From: Candidatus Anoxychlamydiales bacterium
GTDB lineage: Bacteria; Chlamydiota; Chlamydiia; Chlamydiales; SM23-39
DNA length: 39,842 nucleotides
Reading direction: 5' to 3'
Assembly (NCBI GenBank): GCA_011065125.1
Contig: JAAKFI010000012.1
Location: 1-39,842, forward strand
Below the pieces are notes generated by a model, which saw only the letters and a list, made by a program, of their open reading frames with translations, ran no database searches and had not been told where the DNA came from. Shown here in pieces: positions 34,588-39,842 of this stretch. The position numbers were made by a program, and so were the translations under genes. The stretch's first letter is position 1. Each line of letters begins with the position of its first letter.

Positions 34588-35400
34588 CTATTTTTTATAT
34601 ATTTTTTGAAAAACTTGTTCTTTTAATATTTGATATATCCCTAAAAATGTAAGATCAGGTTCAAAATAATCAACTACTATTTTTAAATCTTTTTCAAGTT
34701 CATTTTTTAAATTTAAAAAATCTTCTTCAGCATCACTATACCCAGCAAGTGAACCAGTTGCTATTACATTTATCTCAGAATGCGAAAATCTAAGTGAAAT
34801 TAACTCTTCTACTATTTTTTCAATTGTTCCAACAAGACCGTAGTAAATTCCGCTTTGTATGTTTTCATTAATAGACCTAGAAAGACAACTTTTAGGCTTT
34901 TCTAGTTTTATCATTGGAAGTTTATCTGTAAATGCGTTTAATGCCTTAGCTGATAGCATCATAGAAGGACAAATAACTCCACCTAAAAAAATCTTTTCTT
35001 TTGTTATTACATCTATTGTCAACGCAGTTTCCATGTCAATTACAATATTATCAGTATAAGGGTGAGAAAACAAAGCTCCATAAGCATTTGCTATTCTTCC
35101 CATTCCTATCTCTTTTGGATTTTCAACATCTAGCTTTATTGATAAATTATTTGGATCTATTACATGAGTGTCAATACTCAAGTCCATAAGTGCATCTTTT
35201 ATAATCTTTGCAACATTTTCATTATTAGAGCATATCAAAGCAGCTTTAATATTTTTTTCAAAAAGCTCTTTTTTTATATTGATTGAAAGATCATCTAAAA
35301 CCTTAAAATGAAAAGTTGTAGAGATAACATCTAAATAAAATAAAGCTCCTCTTACATAAAAGTTACCAACTCTAATGACCAGATCATATGATTTATCCAT
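34588..35400 (-). CDS. coaX: CoaX-like (type III pantothenate kinase) homologue, degenerate active site
   Basis: 270 residues, normal for CoaX, which makes 4'-phosphopantothenate for coenzyme A. The ASKHA fold is recognisable from IDMETALTIDVI (usual IDFGTATTFDVV), FLGGVICPSMMLS and SGIYYGLVGTIE. Key differences: the N-terminal phosphate motif D.GNT is IRVGNF, with Arg10 in place of Asp. The GxDRxAN motif carrying the presumed catalytic Asp is GMGRIAN, with Gly101. Both changes are expected to cripple kinase activity. It is co-transcribed with the GroEL paralogue (10 bases). It may be a regulatory or binding protein, or a paralogue in decay. Family assignment fairly sure, activity doubtful. 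Confidence 0.8.
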   Translation of the reverse strand: MDKSYDLVIRVGNFYVRGALFYLDVISTTFHFKVLDDLSINIKKELFEKNIKAALICSNNENVAKIIKDALMDLSIDTHVIDPNNLSIKLDVENPKEIGMGRIANAYGALFSHPYTDNIVIDMETALTIDVITKEKIFLGGVICPSMMLSAKALNAFTDKLPMIKLEKPKSCLSRSINENIQSGIYYGLVGTIEKIVEELISLRFSHSEINVIATGSLAGYSDAEEDFLNLKNELEKDLKIVVDYFEPDLTFLGIYQILKEQVFQKIYKK

Positions 35401-35468
35401 AAAGATTCCTTGTATTTATTTAAGATATTAAATTTTAAGATAATTAATCTTTTCTTGGGAGATAAATT

Positions 35469-36272
35469 TTAAGTTTTAACTTTTTTATATATTTCTTTTT
35501 TAGGTCGATTTTTTATTTTAGCTGCAATTTTTATAGCTTCTTTTGTGCTAAGAGAAAAATTTTGTGTGATTAATTTAATCAGTTCATCTATTTCTATGTT
35601 ATCTATTATTTCACCTTTCTCTATTAAAAAAACAATTTCTCCCTTTACTATTTTTTTTTCAAAGATATTTTTTAGATTGATTGCTATATCGGAAAATCTT
35701 TTTTCAAATTTTTTTGTAAGCTCTTTTAAAATACAAATCTTTCTATTCGGATCAAGAGATGAAATTATTTTTAATGTATTAAATGCTCTTTTAGCACTAT
35801 CAAAAAAAATAGAAGTCCCAGGATAAAATAAAGTTTTTTTTATAAATGATTTTTTTTCACTATCTTTTTTAGGAATAAAGCCTAAGAATTGAAAATTAGT
35901 AGAATCAAAACCTGACATTACAAGAGCGTCAATTACACTACAAGGTCCTGGAATAGCAGTATATGGTAAATCTTTTTCAATTAATGTTTTTATAAGATCA
36001 CTGCCAGGATCTGAAATAAGTGGAGTTCCAGCATCAGAGATTAAGGCTATATCTTTATTTTCTTCTAAATTTTCAATTACTCTTTGCTTTTTTTCTTTTT
36101 CTGAAAATTTATGAAATGAAATTAATTTTTTATTAATTTCATATTTATTTAATAGTATTTTACTAACTCTTGTATCTTCACAGAGTATATAGTCACATAA
36201 CTTTAATATTTCTAAAGCTCTTAGAGTGATGTCTTTTAAATTACCAATAGGTGTAGATATAATATATAACAT
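35469..36272 (-). CDS. rsmI: 16S rRNA 2'-O-methyltransferase RsmI
   Basis: 267 residues. It methylates the 2'-O of C1402 in 16S rRNA using SAM. The tetrapyrrole-methylase fold is clear: LYIISTPIGNLKDIT at the start, CEDTRVS, LISDAGTPLISDPG (SAM-binding loop) and the PGPCSVIDALVMSG motif. The ATG lies 11 bases downstream of tRNA-Cys with no Shine-Dalgarno between, so after tRNA processing the mRNA would have a very short leader. It is the last complete minus-strand gene before a cluster of minus-strand genes running to ftsK-like regions, and it is intact. Confidence 0.96.
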   Translation of the reverse strand: MLYIISTPIGNLKDITLRALEILKLCDYILCEDTRVSKILLNKYEINKKLISFHKFSEKEKKQRVIENLEENKDIALISDAGTPLISDPGSDLIKTLIEKDLPYTAIPGPCSVIDALVMSGFDSTNFQFLGFIPKKDSEKKSFIKKTLFYPGTSIFFDSAKRAFNTLKIISSLDPNRKICILKELTKKFEKRFSDIAINLKNIFEKKIVKGEIVFLIEKGEIIDNIEIDELIKLITQNFSLSTKEAIKIAAKIKNRPKKEIYKKVKT

Positions 36273-36283
36273 ATAAAATTTTT

Positions 36284-36355
36284 AGGTGGCACTGAGATTC
36301 GAACTCAGGAATGGGAGCTTTGCAGGCTCCTGCCTTACCACTTGGCCATACCACC
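36284..36355 (-). tRNA. tRNA-Cys (anticodon GCA)
   Basis: The minus strand gives a 72-base cloverleaf: acceptor GGTGGTA/TGCCACC, anticodon stem GGAGC/GCTCC with loop CTGCAAA (anticodon GCA), T arm CTGAG-TTCGAAT-CTCAG and U73 as discriminator, the Cys identity base. CCA is not encoded, unlike tRNA-His in this window. The rsmI start follows 11 bases later. Confidence 0.97.
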
Positions 36356-36413
36356 AATTTAAAATTGATTTGCAAAACAATGTAACAAATCGATTATTAG
36401 AAAATCAAGAAAG

Positions 36414-36461
36414 AAAAAAAAGATAAATAATAATTTAAAAATTTATTATTTATCTTTTTTA
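36414..36461 (-). terminator. terminator of the deubiquitinase gene
   Basis: AGATAAATAATAA (36421-36433) and TTATTATTTATCT (36443-36455) are perfect 13-base inverted arms, extended by flanking A and T runs. On the minus strand a T-run follows. It lies 11 bases past the USP stop at 36472. The stem is A+T-only apart from one G-C pair but long. Confidence 0.8.
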
Positions 36462-36471
36462 GTAGATATTT

Positions 36472-38310
36472 TTAAGCAGTTGGAGTGGGAGTAGGGGCTG
36501 GAGTAGCAGCAGTCTCTATTTTTGAATAACTTACATATACTGCAGTTTTGGCAGCTCTTTTAAGAACCTCATCTTGTGATATTTCAGTTACACGATCATC
36601 ACTGAGTTCATACCATGTGCCATCTCTTTTTGCATATGTATAGTAGTGACCACTATTTGGAGCGGAACCTGTATGAGATATTATGGATGTTAATTCATAG
36701 GAAGCTGTAGGATATTTAGAAGTTGACTCTTTATCTTTTGATAATTCCATATCTTCTAATTTAGGAGCGATTGTCATTTCACTATCATCCCTTGTTGTTT
36801 TAGATTTAGCGTCATGAGTAAATCTGTGTATTTCAAAATCTAAATTATCAGGGGATTGACTAAAGAAATACTTTTGTGAGCTAATTGTAGCCTCTCCTAT
36901 GCCTTCTATGTTTTCGGTGTCTGATTCAGGTGGAGTTCCATCGTAAATTTTTTGAATCTCTTCTTTATCAAGTTTCTTAGTTATTGATGGCTTTAGGCTT
37001 AGATAAGATGGATTTCCAGCTGATATTTCTGTTTGAGATTGTTTGCCTTCTTCAGGGGTTATTGATTCCCATTTTGTCACAGTGGTTATTTTCGTTTCAT
37101 TTTCTTTTAATTGTCTCAAATAACTAATTACTTGTGTTGCATCAGCTTGATTCTCATCTGTAATTATACCATTTGTCATTGCTGTTTTTAAAGCTATTCG
37201 TATGTCTTGAGCATATTTAGCATCAATTGCATCTTTTTTACACTCATCATATGCTTTAATAAATGCATGTATAGCATCAAAAAGTTTTTTATTAGCTTCT
37301 TGTTTGTCTGATGATGAATCTAACTTATCTTTATTTTCAGGATTTGAGTAAAAAGCTTTTAATTTTGGATCAGCTATCAATGCTTGCATTGAAGAAATTA
37401 TAAAGCAGTTATTCTTAATATTTTGTGATCCTTTCACTTTACATAGAACAGGTGTTTTAAATGGATGATTTTTTGATAAATTATAAAGAGGTAATAATGC
37501 TTGAAATAAATTTGCATCAGATTTTTCTAAGGCAGAGTCAATTTTACCTGTATGTATAATTTGTTCCCCGGATTTATCAGTATATTTTATCTGTGCTTCT
37601 TTACTTAAGTCAAATTCTTGTTGGTCATTTAATTTGAAAGTTAATGTAACAACGCTTATATCGTTAGTTTCTTTAATACCTTTAGCTTTTAATAATGCTT
37701 CAATTTGTTTTTTCCAACTTTCCTTTTCTTTATCTGACATGGTTATATATTTTTTTTTGCCCTTAACTGTAATAAATTTCTTTAAATAAAATGTTTTTCC
37801 AAAAATTTTAACTTCATTTTCTTTTGGTGTTGTAGCGCCTGCTGGTGATATTGAGGGTGCTGCTGCTGCCGCGGGTGTTGATTGGGGGATAAAACTAGTT
37901 TGTCCAGTTGGCTTATATATATTTAAAAGTTCAATAACAAGTGAATCATCATCTAATCCTGTTTGAGGATGATCAGAAGAGAAACTTAAAATTCGTTGAG
38001 CTAAATTGTCAATATTGTGAGAAGGATTTGTTTTATCATCTGAAGGTGTTGTTTGAGCTTTTTGAAATAGCATTTTTACTGCTTTTAGTTTTGCTCTATC
38101 TGCTTTTGGAACAGATTTTTCATCAACAGCTAAAATACGAACTGCAGTAGCTTTTATACGCTCAATCCTTTCTTTATCAGTGCCTTGATTATAAATATCA
38201 TTTAATTTTTCAACTGTTTGTGTTTCAGCAGGGGTATGTAATAATTCTGTAGGGGAAACTCCAACAGCGCTTACTGCTAGGGATTTTACTGCAGTCCAAA
38301 TAAAACTCAT
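36472..38310 (-). CDS. ubiquitin-specific protease (USP, peptidase C19)-like deubiquitinase, putative host-directed effector
   Basis: 612 residues. The eukaryotic USP fold is recognised from its boxes. The Cys box is QNIKNNCFIISSMQAL, with Cys302 and the oxyanion Asn297 in the same spacing as N-L-G-N-T-C. A QDA-like box, NQADATQVISYLRQL, lies at 387-401. The His box is PNSGHYYTYAKRDGTWYELSDDRV, with His555 and Asp571/572. Residues 1-140 are a helical N-terminal region of unknown fold, and 141-162 are an Ala/Pro linker. The tail is Pro/Thr-rich (TPAPTPTPTA). Only three Cys occur, so there is no zinc ribbon. No Sec signal is seen, so type III secretion is a fair guess. It has its own near-consensus promoter and terminator, with AAAAGG as Shine-Dalgarno. 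It would remove ubiquitin from host or bacterial surface proteins. Confidence 0.88.
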   Translation of the reverse strand: MSFIWTAVKSLAVSAVGVSPTELLHTPAETQTVEKLNDIYNQGTDKERIERIKATAVRILAVDEKSVPKADRAKLKAVKMLFQKAQTTPSDDKTNPSHNIDNLAQRILSFSSDHPQTGLDDDSLVIELLNIYKPTGQTSFIPQSTPAAAAAPSISPAGATTPKENEVKIFGKTFYLKKFITVKGKKKYITMSDKEKESWKKQIEALLKAKGIKETNDISVVTLTFKLNDQQEFDLSKEAQIKYTDKSGEQIIHTGKIDSALEKSDANLFQALLPLYNLSKNHPFKTPVLCKVKGSQNIKNNCFIISSMQALIADPKLKAFYSNPENKDKLDSSSDKQEANKKLFDAIHAFIKAYDECKKDAIDAKYAQDIRIALKTAMTNGIITDENQADATQVISYLRQLKENETKITTVTKWESITPEEGKQSQTEISAGNPSYLSLKPSITKKLDKEEIQKIYDGTPPESDTENIEGIGEATISSQKYFFSQSPDNLDFEIHRFTHDAKSKTTRDDSEMTIAPKLEDMELSKDKESTSKYPTASYELTSIISHTGSAPNSGHYYTYAKRDGTWYELSDDRVTEISQDEVLKRAAKTAVYVSYSKIETAATPAPTPTPTA

Positions 38311-38358
38311 AAATACTTACCTTTTTATTATTAATAAAATTATTATAAATATAACTTA

Positions 38359-38387
38359 ATTATAATGTAATTTTGATTAGATATCAA
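38359..38387 (-). promoter_or_regulatory. near-consensus sigma-70-type promoter of the deubiquitinase gene
   Basis: Minus strand: TTGATA (38382-38387), 17-base spacer, TATAAT (38359-38364). One mismatch in the -35, a perfect -10 and ideal spacing make this the best promoter in the window. The ATG lies 48 bases downstream. Confidence 0.8.
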
Positions 38388-38529
38388 TTTAATTATCAAA
38401 GAGTTTTTATATAAATAATTTAATTTAAATAAATGTATTAAGTATTTTTAAATGAAGGTTTTTTTTAATTTTTATTATTTTATTAATTTATTTATTGAAG
38501 TTATACTCAACATAAAAAAGTATTTGAAA

Positions 38530-39786
38530 ATGAAAGACTTATATAACACCTTAATAAATTTACAAGCCACTGATTATCAAGTTGATAGTAGGTTAATTAA
38601 AAAAAACTCTCTTTTTTTTGCCATTAAAGGTGAAAAAGTAGATGGACATAGTTTTTTAAAAGAAATTATTTCAAAAAAAGCTCTTGGAATTGTTATTTCT
38701 AAAAACTATAATTTAGATATTTCATATCCTTCTGATTTTAACATATTTAGAGTAGACAATGTTTTAGAGGTTTTGCAAGGGCTTGCAGCTCACGTGCTTA
38801 AAGAATATAAAACTAAAAATATAGGAATTACCGGATCTTTTGGCAAAACTATAACTAAAGAATTTTTATATACTTTGATGGGTAATTTAAAAGTTTCTAA
38901 AACATATAAAAATTATAACTCCCAAATTGGCTTTCCTATCTCTATTTTAAATATAGATAAAAATAAAGATTATCTAATTTTAGAAATGGCCATGGATAAA
39001 AAAAATGAGATTAAGAAATTAGTAGATATAGCCCTTTTAGATGTAGTGTTAATTACAAGTATTACAAATTACAATCAGCAAGATTTTAAAAGTAGTACAG
39101 AAGTTGCTGAAGCTAAGTCAGAAATTTTTAATGGTAATAGTATAAATATCATAAATCATGCACTTTTAAAATATGATATTTTAAAAAACAAAAAGGATTT
39201 TACATATTCGATTTATAATGAAAAAGCTGATTTTTATTTTGATATAAAAAAGGGTATTTTAAGAGATTTTGAAAATAATAGAGTTAGTATAAATTTTCCA
39301 TTTCAAGAAACGCATTTAATCGAAAATGCTATCGCTTCAATTAGTATTTTAAAAATACTTAAAATTGATTACTCAATTTTTTTAGAAAATATAAAAAACT
39401 TAAAAACAAATAATATGAGATTTGAAAAAGTAATATTAAATGATATTACTTTTATAAAAGATTGCTACAATGCAGGTGTTGATACAATGATCAAAGCAAT
39501 TGAAAATATGAATACTAAAAACAGGAAAATTTCTGTTTTAGGAGCTATGTGTGATTTTAAAGAAAATTCAAAAAAAATGCATGAAATAGTAGCTGAGGTT
39601 GCATTAAAAAATGTAGATGTAGCTCTTTTTTTAGGAGAAGAGTGGAAACATATTAAAAATATAAAAGTTTTTGATGATCATAAAAGTATAGCAAATCATT
39701 TGAAAGAAATTTTAAATAAAGAAGATATGGTTTTAGTAAAAGGATCTAGATTTTTTGAAATGGAGAAAATTTTTGATTTTATTTGA
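38530..39786 (+). CDS. murF: MurF, UDP-MurNAc-tripeptide:D-Ala-D-Ala ligase
   Basis: 418 residues from the preferred ATG. It adds D-Ala-D-Ala to the UDP-MurNAc-tripeptide in the cytoplasm. The N-terminal domain has VDSRLIKKNSLFFAIKGEKVDGH, the ATP-binding loop is GITGSFGKTITKE, followed by NYNSQIGFPISIL and the late domain FLGEEWKHIKN. An upstream ATG at 38452 would add 26 hydrophobic residues not found in MurF, so the start at 38530 is chosen; neither has a good Shine-Dalgarno. The next gene starts 44 bases on. In chlamydiae murF precedes mraY and murD, so this begins the peptidoglycan cluster. Confidence 0.93.
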   Translation: MKDLYNTLINLQATDYQVDSRLIKKNSLFFAIKGEKVDGHSFLKEIISKKALGIVISKNYNLDISYPSDFNIFRVDNVLEVLQGLAAHVLKEYKTKNIGITGSFGKTITKEFLYTLMGNLKVSKTYKNYNSQIGFPISILNIDKNKDYLILEMAMDKKNEIKKLVDIALLDVVLITSITNYNQQDFKSSTEVAEAKSEIFNGNSINIINHALLKYDILKNKKDFTYSIYNEKADFYFDIKKGILRDFENNRVSINFPFQETHLIENAIASISILKILKIDYSIFLENIKNLKTNNMRFEKVILNDITFIKDCYNAGVDTMIKAIENMNTKNRKISVLGAMCDFKENSKKMHEIVAEVALKNVDVALFLGEEWKHIKNIKVFDDHKSIANHLKEILNKEDMVLVKGSRFFEMEKIFDFI

Positions 39787-39830
39787 GACTTTTTTAAACT
39801 CCCATTATGATATTAATTTAAGGAGTTATT

Positions 39831-39842
39831 ATGTTCATCAAT
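39831..39842 (+). CDS. start of next gene, probably mraY (partial)
   Basis: An AAGGAG Shine-Dalgarno (39820-39825) is followed five bases later by ATG and three more codons (MFIN) before the window ends. Identity as mraY is suggested only by the usual murF-mraY order in chlamydiae; the visible sequence is too short to confirm. Confidence 0.4.

Noticed and set aside
38452..38529. Upstream start of murF adding a hydrophobic leader
   Set aside because: MurF is cytoplasmic and its family begins near the ATG at 38530. The extra 26 residues are low-complexity A+T-rich translation.
39797..39827. Hairpin AACTCC/GGAGTT that could hide the Shine-Dalgarno of the gene after murF
   Set aside because: Only six base pairs with a 19-base loop; too weak to claim a regulatory switch.
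1..39842. CRISPR arrays, insertion sequences, prophage or integrase genes
   Set aside because: I looked for regularly spaced direct repeats, terminal inverted repeats with transposase motifs, and phage genes, and saw none.

Overview
The window is bacterial and almost certainly from a member of the Chlamydiota with a very A+T-rich genome (about a quarter to 30% G+C by eye). The evidence is the gene set and order: hrcA-grpE-dnaK behind a diverged CIRCE operator; a fused E1 alpha/beta 2-oxo acid dehydrogenase; a long UPF0158 protein with an AT-hook-like patch; the dnaX-ybaB pair tail-to-tail with hprK-ptsH-ptsI near comEC; an extra divergent GroEL; and a eukaryote-type ubiquitin-specific protease. 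I cannot name the genus. The closest sequences are probably environmental chlamydiae.

Layout. 1-2230: accessory left edge with a HigB/HigA-type toxin-antitoxin pair (toxin cut by the window edge), two unrecognised genes and a small membrane protein; base composition is visibly less A+T-rich here. 2510-6341: heat-shock operon hrcA-grpE-dnaK on the minus strand with terminator and CIRCE-like operator; dnaK carries an in-frame stop in its lid domain. 6377-7657: serS. 7790-10903: UPF0158 gene and the fused E1 dehydrogenase. 10908-16864: a small unknown gene, an MBL-fold hydrolase, then ftsK, uppP, tRNA-His and comEC on the minus strand. 16929-18357: two unrecognised genes. 18492-22035: an operon of an SMI1/KNR4-like gene, hprK, ptsH and ptsI, which looks like a regulatory phosphotransfer chain since no sugar permease is present. 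22032-27765: ybaB and dnaX, a 7TM-HD c-di-AMP phosphodiesterase candidate, and a phosphohexomutase. 27822-31185: a YkgJ-like gene broken at an A9 tract, a metallophosphoesterase, a small basic protein, a GT9-like glycosyltransferase and an outer-membrane barrel candidate. 31214-32885: a secreted beta-propeller gene with a frameshift. 32994-36355: groEL paralogue, a degenerate coaX, rsmI and tRNA-Cys. 36414-38387: the USP-type deubiquitinase as a stand-alone unit with its own promoter and terminator. 38530-end: murF and the first codons of the next gene, probably mraY.

The most noteworthy points are the deubiquitinase (likely host-directed), the nonsense codon in dnaK, the GroEL paralogue with Asn at the ATP-hydrolysis Asp, the CoaX homologue lacking two key Asp residues, and three independent gene disruptions in 40 kb. 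Those disruptions are either real decay or recoding, or consensus errors in the assembly; raw reads would decide. All function calls come from reading motifs by eye; no database search was run.
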